The notes below the pieces were generated by a model. It made no database searches. It had not been told where the DNA came from and saw only the letters and a program-made list of their open reading frames with translations. Positions 1 through 10,705 of a stretch of DNA of 64,000 nucleotides are shown here, one piece after another. Every line of letters starts with the position of its first letter. The first letter of the stretch is position 1. Made by a program: the position numbers and the translations under genes. Source of the DNA: Lingula anatina (taxonomy: Eukaryota > Brachiopoda > Lingulata > Lingulida > Lingulidae); contig NW_019775724.1 in assembly GCF_001039355.2 (NCBI RefSeq), forward strand, positions 724,756 through 788,755. The letters run 5' to 3'.

Positions 1-690
1 GAGGCTTCAGTCAGAAAATTCCACGTGTCCGGTAAGCGTCAAATGCAAAGGATTTGACATAAAGGAGCTGACACTCACTGTGCCTGAAAGCGGCACCGAT
101 TTACCTGCATGTCAATTTTCATTTCATTTAACGAACATGCAAGCACCTGCAGGCAAATAATTTATTGACAAATCAAAATATTGTTTCCGTCAGGATATCG
201 ATTGTGTTTTGGAAAGCGTGTTTTACTTTCCCGCACAAAAAAAGCAGTAGATACTTCAGTCTCGGATTCTTGTTGATTCCAAGCCTCAGCGCAGTAGACA
301 AAGTATCATCACACTCCAACACTCGGCATATTTTTGTAGATAATTCATGAAACTTACAATTTTATGTTCGAATATATAAAACGACCTCCGACTTACTTCA
401 AAATGAAAAGAAAACTGATTTAGAAAAAAAATTACCCGAACTGTGGGATGCTACCCAACATTGACAATCGTCATTTACGCAGTAAATCAATTACCTTTTT
501 ACCTTTTTACGAAGCCCCAACACCTATTTTAATGCCATCATATAAGTCCTCTACTTATCTCGAACCTATTTTGCTTTCTCTATTATTAAACAAACAAATG
601 AATGATCGCCGCAATGCCACCTCGAACATAGTCTCCTTTTTCGTGGGGAGTATATAATGCGAACACACACCTATTCCGCCAAGTTACAAC
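1..690. other. Noncoding stretch, no supported gene
   Basis: No convincing exon is visible. A donor-like GGTAAG lies near position 31, after a short open stretch reaching the window edge, so the tail of an upstream exon is possible but not supported. The rest is AT-rich. Confidence 0.3.
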
Positions 691-694
691 AAGG

Positions 695-925
695 TATATA
701 AAAGTGGAAGAACAAACTACTCAGTTAGGCCTGGTTAGTTGAAAACTTTATTTGTTACGTGTAGCACATTGGACTAGAACTTTGCACTCCAACTTCACTT
801 TGCATGTCATTCGTACGAGCACAGCCATCAATCTCAAGTCACGAGTTTCGTGTGTTACAGTAGTATTTCAATGTCTGCATTGTAATATTTGATTTATAAT
901 AAAAAGTTTTTAAAGATAAGAAAAT
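695..925 (+). promoter_or_regulatory. TATA box with possible very short transcript unit
   Basis: A strong TATA box (TATATAAAAG, 695-704) is followed about 195 nt later by a perfect AATAAA (898-903). The longest ATG frame between them, from 804, is only 16 codons. The arrangement looks like a promoter plus polyadenylation signal with almost nothing coding between. It could be a short noncoding transcript, the first exon of a longer gene, or chance. A second TATA-like motif lies at about 651-658. Confidence 0.25.
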
Positions 926-2117
926 GAATTACATAACGACTCCGTTGACATATCGGAATGATGACCCCTGTGCACGCGTTTTGAGAAGTTGAAATTCCAA
1001 CTCACTGATCAACATCTCGTAATAAAAAAAAAAAAGATGAGCATCAACATGAAAACTAAAGTGTTTTGTAGACAAATCGTTTTCCAAAACAATAAATGAT
1101 ATCCAAATACCAGTCCCCCCTCTCTCTCTCTCTTTTGATAAAATAGTTCATCTGCCCTCGACTGTTAGACCCACCCCTTCAGCAAAATAAGTAGGTAGGC
1201 CCTACATGTATTTATTTTGAGATACATCAACTGCAAACGTTTTGCTAGAACTGTTTTGTTTACATTTGGCTCTTAAATAAAGGGATGGTACATGAAGGCC
1301 AATGGCTGAAAAGCCGTACTTTATAGACCACTGTTTTTGTCACTGATAGCATCATTATAATTGTTATTAGGTAACGGAAGTATGCTTTGATCAATATGGC
1401 TATTTTTACATTGAAAAGAGAATGAAAGGAATACGTGTTGCTGTTCATTTAGGTTAGTTTATTGACGAAAGGGGCTTACACGTAACAGCATATTTATGAA
1501 AATTTTGGCTTAGATTGACAGACAGTGTGCACTCGAAAGTTAATGAAGATATCCAGAAAATGTGGATATTGTGTTTAAAGGCGCTAGTATTCTGTGAATT
1601 GTCTCTTTAAGTGTTTTGATGGCATATATTAAGAAGGCAATATTATGCAATGTACCATCTTGCTAAAAAGACTGTTCCTACTTTCTCTTTTGTTGAAAGC
1701 CATAAGTTATTGAAGAGAATATTCTATATCAGATAAATATTTGGCAATTATGTAGACACTTAAAACGTTGTTCCCCGCTCCTAAGTTTGGTTTATAAGCA
1801 AGCTATTGCTACTTCTATTCCATCTAATAGCTAAGATACACTCCATCAGTGCTCCGAGCCTACTGGAGTTAAAAGGAATTAAATGAGAGGGATAGAATAG
1901 GGTTTCAATATGTGCTGCAGCTGCCTCCACATGCATGATGATAATGATGCCATCAATCTATTATCCATTTTATATGTATCTATTTTTTACCTTTAACATT
2001 TTTTTTACTATCATTTTCCTTCTATTCATCTTATAACCATTAGTAATTTTTTTCTTTTTAATTGTGAATTTTATAAATTCTGTAAAGTCTATTGAACATA
2101 CGTTGGATTTTAGACTA

Positions 2118-2152
<35 letters not shown>

Positions 2153-2156
2153 AGAA

Positions 2157-2201
<45 letters not shown>

Positions 2202-3310
2202 GTGCAAGAAAACGGTAAATATTGGCCTGATCAACAATATTCATGTATGCAATGTGTCTCCGGCTTTCTGAATATTTTGTTACCTTGAAACATGTTCATC
2301 AACAATCTGACCAGGAATCATTTTGAAAAGTTGCATCTTGAATTCAAGAAAAATTGCATTATAAAAGTTGTCTTTTACTTAGAAAACGAACGGGACACTT
2401 AATATTTGTTGTTTTTGAAAAATAAAAGATTGTGAGTTACGAATAGATTAGTCCGTCGAAGAAAAGATGCTTTAATTTTGCGATACAACGAAATCGCCTT
2501 TTATAAGAGAACAAAATAATCCTTTTTAAACAACACTTTTTTCGTCATTTTGTTTACTTATAATTATGTCAACCCCTTCTGATACCGTATGCACGATGTG
2601 TGATGGAACACTTTTATTTCAAAATTCATCTTATTGACGATGGCGCTAGCAATGCACAAATCGCAGCCGAAAGAAAGCAAATATTTTCAAGCATCACTTC
2701 ATATGTTATAATTTTCACCGGTGTACCAATGAAACTGCCTATAATGTAGAATAACCTACTAGTCATAATATATACCTGTTTCACAGGCCCTGAACAATCG
2801 CTACACCACAATATAAGACTCATTAATTAACACCTGGAAAAAGCAACATTGTGAAAACAAAAAAATTAGAAAACGAAAAAATTCATAACTTATCGAACTA
2901 TAATTCATTCGAACTCAATCTGTAAGTCAGTCCGTGAGTTTGAGAACTATAACTAATTTTCGTTATATGGTGCTGGCTAGTAACAAGTGCACTGTAATGG
3001 CTGTGCCGGTACGTCCAGGCACATAGGCCTGTCCTGTCCAGGCCTGTCCATTAAAATCATTAATCATCTTGATTAATATACAGGAACTCAAAAATACTTT
3101 TAAAAATATCCAATGGGACGTTTTGGTAACTGGAGGGGGGGGCACTATAAAAACCTTCCTTCCCTTGTCAATGTCAATGCCTTTGGCAATCAATTATCTA
3201 TTTTCGTGCAGAGTCACATTTCATGCTGTCACGTTTGATGTCCAAAAGCAATTAGAAATAAAAGAAAAAGATAATCTCAACGTTTAATCGAAGACAGTCA
3301 CACTCTTCGC
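926..3310. other. Intergenic DNA
   Basis: AT-rich sequence without a coherent reading frame or splice-linked open exons. It holds a CT-rich tract (about 1121-1134), the AAAT/ATT microsatellite at 2118-2201, and a short GC-richer imperfect repeat of GGCCTGTCC near 3026-3053. Confidence 0.5.
2118..2201. repeat. Compound microsatellite (AAAT)n then (ATT)n
   Basis: About eight AAAT units run into about fifteen ATT units. The two halves are partly complementary, so the DNA could fold back. Confidence 0.9.
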
Positions 3311-3315
3311 TGTGC

Positions 3316-3323
3316 TATAAAAG
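3316..3323 (+). promoter_or_regulatory. TATA box of the Gly/Tyr-rich gene
   Basis: TATAAAAG lies about 78 nt upstream of the ATG at 3394, placing a transcription start near 3346. A TATA-driven, compact, short gene is typical of highly expressed secretory or structural peptides. Confidence 0.7.
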
Positions 3324-3393
3324 GCGGCGATATTTTTCAAGCAAACTGTATTCACCTTTGCTGCTGACAACGGTATCTACGCACCATTTCAAC

Positions 3394-3636
3394 ATGCTGA
3401 AGCAATTGTTCTGCCTCATCCTTATCCTCGGCCTTGCCTTCGGCCAGAAGTACGGTCACGGCTACGGTGTGGCTAGAGGCTATGGTGGCTACGGCTACCG
3501 TGGCGTTTACCGTGGTGGATATGGTGGATACAGAGGATATGGTGGCTACGGATACAGAGGATATGGTGGCTATGGATACCGTGGTGGCTACAGAAGCGGT
3601 TACTATGGTGGTTACAGACACGGTTACAAAGGCTAA
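3394..3636 (+). CDS. Secreted glycine/tyrosine-rich low-complexity peptide
   Basis: The ORF encodes 80 aa. An ATG is chosen at 3394 because it is the first residue of a canonical signal peptide (MLKQLFCLILILGLAFG, cleavage near residue 17-18). The mature part is almost only Gly, Tyr and Arg in repeats such as GYGGYGYRG, with no Cys. Exon 1 continues 23 nt past the stop to a consensus donor at 3660 (GGTAAGC). The matching acceptor after a pyrimidine tract is at 4268-4269, and a short noncoding exon 2 ends with AATAAA at 4384-4389. The downstream junction is too close to the stop to trigger nonsense-mediated decay. Gly/Tyr-rich secreted peptides include shell-matrix proteins and nematode antimicrobial peptides. 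The composition alone does not separate these, so no function is assigned. The antisense frames are shadows of the repeat. Confidence 0.85.
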   Translation: MLKQLFCLILILGLAFGQKYGHGYGVARGYGGYGYRGVYRGGYGGYRGYGGYGYRGYGGYGYRGGYRSGYYGGYRHGYKG

Positions 3637-4405
3637 ACTGCCCTTTTTATATCATTGAAGGTAAGCTTCGTTTACTTTTTAATCGGGTTTGGTGCCTAAA
3701 TTTTCGCCTAATGTTGGGCTATATTGGGATTATAATTATGTGTTTATGAATGTTTTATTAGATATGATTTGGCTTAGTTATTGACAATAAGTTTATTCGA
3801 AAAAAAGCAATTTTGGGTTCCAAAATGTTTTTAGGCCAAAATATTTATAAAAACGGTGTTAACTTACGAGCTGAAATATTTCTGGACAAAGTAATATTAA
3901 GAATTTTGACTTAGCATTTAATATAATGTTAAATAAGTAATGACGATATTTGACGTTTTGCTGAAGTGCATCAACCACAAAAACGAAAATATTATTGAGT
4001 TTGAAATACCAAGTTCTTAGCAAAAAAAGTCTGAATATGAAAAAATTAGGTAGATGGCATTTGCCATCAGACGACAGTTTACAGGTGACCCAAAAACAAA
4101 AACAAAAACAAGCACATTGACATCTTGACAAATTTGAGAGATGTTGCGAACTCTTTTCGATTTTATTTTATTTGTTCTCATCGGAAAAAATAAATCCTAT
4201 GTTACGGGAGGGATGCTTAATGGACACTTCACTGATAGCTGATTAAATTTCTTTTCTTTCTTTTTTCAGATAAATGGTTCGGAAGTGACGAGTAGATGTT
4301 CAGAAAATATTCCATGGAAACGGAGAATGATGAAATGAACTGAAACTTTGTCAACTTGAATTACCATTTGCAATGTATATAAGAATAAACGCTTTTTTAA
4401 CACCA
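3637..4405 (+). other. 3' UTR with intron, Gly/Tyr-rich gene
   Basis: Intron 3660-4269 lies wholly in the 3' UTR. Exon 2 (4270 to about 4405) has no coding role and carries AATAAA at 4384. The same region holds spurious antisense ORFs. Confidence 0.65.
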
Positions 4406-4409
4406 AACA

Positions 4410-5060
4410 CTCTGTTTTTTACCAGAATATCGTATAATGAAAACACTATCAATTAAAGGGTCGAGTATGTATGTGAACAAATTTCGCAATTCGCGTGAGC
4501 ACTATGCTTCTTCATGTAGGAAGTTCCTTGGTGTGTCTGAGCATATTTCAACTACTGTAACTCAGCAAACCTGTAAGAATATGTATTTTCTTCTCTTCGC
4601 TCTGTCAGCACGAAATAGCATACTGTAGTACAAGGGGCGGTTTTACCGTAAGAGGGAAGGCACAGGGACGACAGGTCGTTTGCTTTTTATAGATCTAGCC
4701 GAGTTTGTTTTAACAAAAAATACTATACATCCCCAACCCTTGATCCACCATTGGATCGGTCAGTTGGCCTTTTGGGAATAAAATAAGTGTGAAAATAAAC
4801 AAAGAAATGAACAGACAGATGACACGCCATCGTATCAGACACTTTGGATGTTGTTCCACTGAAAATGTACCAAAAAAGAAATGGACAGCTACAACTTTTC
4901 TTGACAAATCTCACATGCAAAGTAGATAAATAAATAAGATAATATAAAAAGAAACAAAAACGTTTCAAGTCTGTTTCCACTGGAGATTATATCAAGTCAT
5001 ATCAGTACACAAACGTTCACTAGGACAATGACTTAGGTAATATGCGTTACTGCCCATAAA
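4410..5060. other. Intergenic DNA
   Basis: AT-rich sequence with only short unlinked frames. No splice-consistent exon or RNA gene was seen. Confidence 0.5.
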
Positions 5061-5066
5061 AAAATA

Positions 5067-5382
5067 CCTAAAGACTCTGTCACACCTAGCGTAAAGAGGT
5101 ATGTATGAACATAGTATGTGACACCGATTACACGCACAACTTAGAGCCTATGAAATCACCCTGTTTCCAGCATATTAAAATGAAGATATAAGCGGCGTAT
5201 GGAATTGTTTTTGAACATGCTCAAAACATTTTATCTCTCGGGCATGCGAACGTACACCAACGTTTTTCTGCGTACTCGAGACATATACGGCGTAAGTCTA
5301 ACGGACCGGTTGTGTTTGTCAGCGTATGGACAATTTTTGTCATGCGTTGATGCCTTACGCTAGATGTGACAGTGACCTAAGG
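5067..5382. mobile_element. MITE with about 28-bp terminal inverted repeats (copy 1)
   Basis: The left end, CCTAAAGACTCTGTCAC followed by CTAGCGTAA, is the reverse complement of the right end (TTACGCTAGATGTGACAG then TGACCTAAGG). The inner 18 bp match at 17 positions and the outer 17 bp at roughly 13. The interior is noncoding. A diverged second copy lies at 51338-51592 and shares the interior as well as the termini, which confirms a repeat family. No clear target-site duplication was identified. Confidence 0.8.
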
Positions 5383-6339
5383 CAAAAAAAAAAAAAAAGA
5401 TACATAGCTCTGGCACCATATTCTGAGCATATGAGGGGGCGTGGGGAGGGCGAGAAATATAGTTCTTGATCATTGCCCTCCACCCCCATCCCCCAAAATA
5501 TCAAACTGAATGTTTTGTTTCCAGCTTTTTAAAATACTTCAAAAATCTGCATTTTAGACTTTTTTCTTCTTGCACATAGAAGTTTTCTTCGTTTGCCTTG
5601 ATTTTTTAAATATGTCACGCACCCCATTCTTCTCCCCTTTACGTACATATAGTATACATTGCATTTAAACTGAAAAAAAAAAAAACTAATCAACTAATCA
5701 CAAACAATTGTTTCCACATTTTCTATTTATTCACTAAATAATGAAACACCTATGGGGCCATAGAAGAAAGAGAAATTATTATAACATTTTTTTAAACATT
5801 CTCTCACTCTAGAAAAAAAACGACACTTGTCAGAACCTGTGGCAACAAATGGAACCTTATCTACCTGTGAAAATTAGTCTTAATTATTTCTTCACAGATT
5901 AAACTCAGACTTCTTATAACACTGATCTTAATGACCAAGCATACTATAAAAACAGTAACTTTGTACATTTAAGTATCCTAATCCCAGATTGAATGCCATT
6001 TCAATGCTTTATTTCAATTCACAAAACATTTTTCACATTCTTGTTTCACTCTAGAACATTTTCCTATAGAATTTGATCTTACTTAATCAATTTTTTCACT
6101 TTGCACTCGTTTTTTAACATAATTTTTGCTTTAAAACTCCATGAAACTTGTTTTCCTTTCAATTTCAATGAAACATAAATAAAAAGGTTAAAAGTGGTTT
6201 TCTTTGTTTTACTGTCATACTTCACTTTTCTGGGTAAAGTACATTTCCCAGTAGCTCGAGCTTTACCTAGTCTCCAATTTGTTTCATTTTATTTTACAAT
6301 CAAAATATTCAAAGTTCCTCCTTGATGTGCTTCTTGCCC
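5383..6339. other. 3' flank of the Lys/Arg-rich minus-strand gene
   Basis: Noncoding. Minus-strand polyadenylation signals (TTTATT on the + strand) occur at 6008-6013 and near 5725, either of which could end the minus-strand gene. Several poly-A/T runs. Nothing else seen. Confidence 0.4.
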
Positions 6340-8989
6340 TTATGCTTTTGTTTGTGCTTTTTTATGTTTTTTGTGTTTGTGTTTTTGCTTATGTTTATGT
6401 TTTCTTTTTCTAGATTCATCCACATTTTCCCCATCTTTCTGTTTACTTCCACTTTCATTTCTATTTCCATCAACAAAATGAGCCTTAGTCTCACAGATTT
6501 CTTTTCCTGAGACCTTCATATCACTTGAAGTAGTTTCAATTTCTTTTTTGTCGTTTTTTGACACTTTTCTTTTCTTAGAATTTTCCACATTTTCTGTGTT
6601 CCCATGTTTGCTTCCTCTTCCACTGTCACTTCTCTGCTTGCCTCCACTTTCACTTTCATTTTTCTCTACATCATGACTCTTTGCCTCACTGATTACACTT
6701 TCAGAAACCCCCATATTGTGCTGACTTGAAGAAACTTCTGAATCAGTTTCTTTACCATTATTTTTTGACACTGCTTCTGCTTCGTTGATTTTGGATGTGG
6801 CTGCTGATCTTTCTAGGTCTTTATTATTTCTTGACTGCTCAGAGGGTGTCAAAGTTTTAACATTAGTTGCTCCATCACCATCACCTGACTTTTCTATAGT
6901 CATTGTAGAACAAGTTTCCCTCAAGCCAGATAAAGAATTTGTACTTTGTAAGCCAACCTCAGTATAAATAACCTCATTACTTCCGGCATCAGTTGCAGTC
7001 ACCTGAGAAGTTTCTTCTTGAAGTGAACTTTTGGTGTGTTCTTCTATTTGTCCCTGTCCTTCTTCTAATTCAGCCATTTTTACTCTATGGTCTGCTTTAT
7101 CATCAAATGCAGATTTCTCATTTGAGTTTTTCTGTCTTGGACTTCCCTGAGAATTATGATCTTTGTGACCAAGTCCACTTTCATCAACCAAGTTGTCTTT
7201 TAAGGAAACAATGGATGGCAGCTTATCATTCTCTGAATCAGGGATCAAATCAGTTTTTCCTGAAGATGAACTTTCTTTGGGTTTGTGATCTTTTTGAGAA
7301 TTTGCCAGATTTTGAGACATTTCATTTTCCCTCTGATGATGTGACCTATTTTTGCTGTCCTTTTTCCAATTACTGCTGTCTTTGAGTTCTCTGTCTTTAT
7401 CTCTTTTTCTCTCCCTCTTTGCCCTATAAATATGAAAAAAAATTGTCAGATGTCAGCATTTCATGTGATATTTTAACTCAAGATTGTCAAATTAATCAAT
7501 CAAAAGTCTATAAAAGTTGAAAGGACGATTGGAGGTAAAAAATAAGCAGGTATCTCAAATACAATGAGTAAGCAGAGAAAAGGACAATATCCATTAGATA
7601 AAAAGGATGAGTTTTAAAATTTTTCAAATCATCTTTCATTAATGAAAATTAGTTTATCCTTGAAAGTTAACAGTGGCCACCGATAAAATTTTTCGAAAAT
7701 CAGACAGACTGAGACAGTTCTTAAATTTGGTTATGTAATTATGTCAAGTTCTCTGTTGGCAGCACTATCTTGCCTCCACTACCTGTGGTCATCCCTGTGA
7801 TCAGTTTCCCTGCGTCCCCTCCTGTGGCCTGGACTTCTACTGCGATGTCTCCTCCTCTCGTCACTGTCCTCACTGTCACTGCTGTGTCGCCTCCATCTGC
7901 GGTAACCATTTTGATCTGATCGTCTCAGGTGAGGAGGGTTTCGGAGAGTGGACACCAGGGTATTAGCCAGAAACCTTTTGTTGGCTGGGGGAACATGGGA
8001 TTTCAACCTGAGAGAGAATTTGTACTCAGTATATATCAGTATGTATGAAACCCAATACTAGTATGTATCTGTTGGGTTTGTTTGAGCCACATAATGTTCT
8101 TGGATTTTGCTGATGATATCAAAATATGTTTGTTTTTTTTTTTTTTTGCATTGTTTTGCATACTGAATTTACACCTTGTCAATGACATTTCAAAATAGTT
8201 GAATGAACTTGATCACAAATAATAATTACAGTACTAAAAAACTAACTTGTTTTGATTTAAATTTAAGTTTGACAAAATCTAAAGCATATATTGTCTTTTT
8301 TAAGGAAATTTTTGTCATAGTCTTATAATTTGGTGTTACTTACTTATCACATCAGATGTACTAGTATCTGTGTTAAATCTTCAGTGCAAACTTACCATCC
8401 AAATGATCCATAGTCCTTGGCTCTTTCTGCTCCACGTTTAGCCTCATTCATCAGTTCTTGGGTGGCAAGCCTGTAAATAATATCCAAATTATTTAGAATC
8501 CATTAATGTATCATCAAAGTTATTATAAAATTATGTATCATTGACAATAATAATTGGCGCTTTTGCAGTATCACCCCCCCCCCCCCACCATTTAACTGTG
8601 AGTCTGTGGTATTCAATAACTTTTCTAAATTAATTTGTTTAATTTTTTTTTCTTTTGAGGGGGGGGGGGGATACTGCAAACGTACCTAATAATCAAATGT
8701 AAATGATAGCTTTACACTTTTTGAGACGTACGCTACACTTGATCTCATAATAATGGAGTACATATAGTGGGATATGCCTGAGAGAATCCTTGCTGCATTT
8801 CGGTTCCTCTGGCGATTCGGAGAGCCAGTTACATATGTACAGGGCTATAATTACTACCTAACCAATCAAGGCAAAATCGACCTTGTATTGTTAAAAAGAG
8901 AGAGAAAGAGAGAGAAAAGAGGAAAAACAAGCTCACCGTTCTAACTCATCGCATTCAGAGGCTTCTACTGATTGTTCTCGTGTTCCCAT
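6340..8989 (-). CDS. Lys/Arg/Ser-rich low-complexity protein, probably nuclear (four exons)
   Basis: Exons 8989-8937, 8470-8396, 8007-7783 and 7423-6340 join in phase 2 at every junction and give 478 aa. The first three exons encode a compact block (MGTREQSVEASECDELER, then RLATQELMNEAKRGAERAKD, then GSFGWLKSHVPP and NKRFLANTLVSTLR). It looks like a conserved folded segment that I cannot assign to a named family. A basic RS-like stretch follows (RRWRRHSSDSEDSDERRRHR), then a long acidic/Ser-rich disordered region (residues about 150-430) and a terminal (K/H)-rich tract (KHKQKHKHKKHKK). The composition suggests a nuclear RNA-processing or chromatin protein, which is inference. The ATG at 8989 is chosen because it opens the first splice-linked exon, next to an ETS/NRF-1-like promoter. 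The C-terminus may be frameshifted (see findings). Confidence 0.8.
8561..8681. mobile_element. Small foldback element with TTGCAGTATC plus poly-C/poly-G ends
   Basis: TTTGCAGTATC followed by about 12 C (8562-8586) is mirrored by about 12 G followed by GATACTGCAAA (to 8680). The loop is AT-rich. It is about 120 bp inside intron 1 of the minus-strand gene. The long paired homopolymer arms suggest a MITE, or a foldback formed by slippage. Confidence 0.6.
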
Positions 8990-9100
8990 CTTTCAATGCA
9001 GTTTAAAGTGGATGAAAAACTATAAATTCGCATATAAACACGCCAAGGCAACCAAATCAACAAGCAATGCATCTAAAACAGTGCTCAAAAACGGAAATAG

Positions 9101-9160
9101 CCGGAAGTGGGATAAATGCGCACAAAAACATGCGCAGTGATAAGAAGTAAGGAAGTGAAG
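9101..9160. promoter_or_regulatory. Candidate bidirectional promoter (ETS and NRF-1-like sites)
   Basis: The stretch holds CCGGAAGTG (9101-9109, ETS core), two TGCGCA motifs (9117-9122 and 9131-9136, NRF-1-like half sites) and GGAAGTGAAG (9151-9160). It has no TATA box. It lies 110-170 bp upstream of the minus-strand ATG at 8989 and upstream of a + strand consensus donor (TAG|GTGAGT at 9324) that could end a noncoding first exon of KIDINS220. This is typical of housekeeping head-to-head promoters. Shared use is inferred. Confidence 0.45.
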
Positions 9161-9754
9161 GTTGTCACCCTGCTGAATGATACACTCGTGGCTGAATGAG
9201 AAGTCTAGGGAACCGATGTGGCAGGGTTACCTTAAAAATACCAGAATGCTTTCTGCTTTTTCAGTTTCTTAGACAGTTATTTTATATTTAGAATGAAATG
9301 GACTAAAGAATATTGAAATGTAGGTGAGTGCTAGAAAAATCAAATGTAACATTAACGTAAATTCTAGGAAAAAATCGTGCATGCTCGGAACTGTGCTGTG
9401 TTTGGCATTACAGCTATGATATCACATGGTAACTCATTTCTACCTGCAGCAGATAAACCTCCAAATGTCATAAATTTGTTTAGAATTAACTTGAATGCGT
9501 AACTTGAATGATTTTTTTTTTTTTTCTTTTTTTTTGCTGAAAGTTGATAAGATAAAAAATCATCTTGATAATGGAAATGTTGCAAATGAATGTATTCGTG
9601 CTTTTTTCTACAACTTGTTAAGTTAATATTACATATATGATTTAATGCTGTCCAACTCACATCTTGTCTGGCTTTCACAGTCACTACCCTATAAAGAATT
9701 TTGCCAAATTGCCTCATTTTGCCCAGCAAGTAACAATAAAACAGTGTACAAAGG

Positions 9755-10467
9755 CACGCTCGGCTGTCACCTTGATTGGATAGTAAACGGTCGTCGTAAA
9801 ATTGCTAAATGATATTAAAACCGGGTGCATAAACTTGAAAACCACCTAGGACAACCTTAGACTGCCACATTAATCCAATACAATTAATGCAAAAATAAAC
9901 TATAACAAGTGGTTAAAGCCTTCAAACCGTAAATCAAAATTCCACCTCTGATGTTTATTTCGGTCCACTCTAACCTCCAATTACGAAAAAGAAGCCATGC
10001 CATTGGACAATACGACCTCTGCGGTTACGTCATTTCCTGAATTGAAGGTTAGAATGGACCGAAATAAACATCAGAGGTGGAATTTTGATTTACGGTTTGA
10101 CCATGCACGGAATTTACAAACGAGCGACGGGGTGATGTAGCCTGCAGTATTTGCGGTAAGCGTGCCAAGTTTTAGGCCACTCCGATGCCCGGCAGTATTT
10201 TATTTTGATTATTATGTTGAAAATGGTTGAGTTTTGTTTCACAAGCTGACTCTATTTTATTGTCTCTATGGAGGTATATGGGGACTTTACGACATTCGGT
10301 TTGAAGGCTTTAACCACTTGTTATAGTTTATTTTTGCATTGTATTGGATTAATGTGGCAGTCTAAGGTTGTCCTAGGTGGTTTTCAAGTTTATGCACCCG
10401 GTTTTAATATCATTTAGCAATTTTACGACGACCGTTTACTATCCAATCAAGGTGACAGCCGAGCGTG
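9755..10467. mobile_element. 713-bp foldback DNA transposon with perfect 8-bp target duplication
   Basis: Both ends start CACGCTCGGCTGTCACC (right end in reverse complement), and the arms (about 9755-9930 and 10299-10467) pair almost perfectly. The element is flanked by the 8-bp direct repeat TACAAAGG (9747-9754 and 10468-10475). A second, nested inverted repeat lies inside (about 9930-9978 against 10048-10098, containing GACCGAAATAAACATCAGAG). No transposase frame is present, so it is nonautonomous. An 8-bp duplication fits hAT-type or P-type elements. It sits in the inferred first intron of KIDINS220. Confidence 0.9.
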
Positions 10468-10705
10468 TACAAAGGCAATTTAAATAAGCATGTTGTATTC
10501 AAGGTTGAAAAAATTCTTGATTAATTGTCATTATTTCGAGATAACCCAAGGAATCCTTACATTTAAAAAGGGGCTTTAAAATTTAGTTATATTATATTGA
10601 CATTTTCCATGATTAAAGTCTGTGCTCTCAAACTGCTCTTTACACTATTGCTATTTTCAGATAATAATGTGTTCTTGGCCCTGAACTCTTGTACAACACC
10701 TCAAT

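Noticed and set aside
3352..3658. Antisense and shifted ORFs over the Gly/Tyr-rich repeat
   Set aside because: Low-complexity shadows of the real frame. They lack a signal peptide and the promoter/polyA context.
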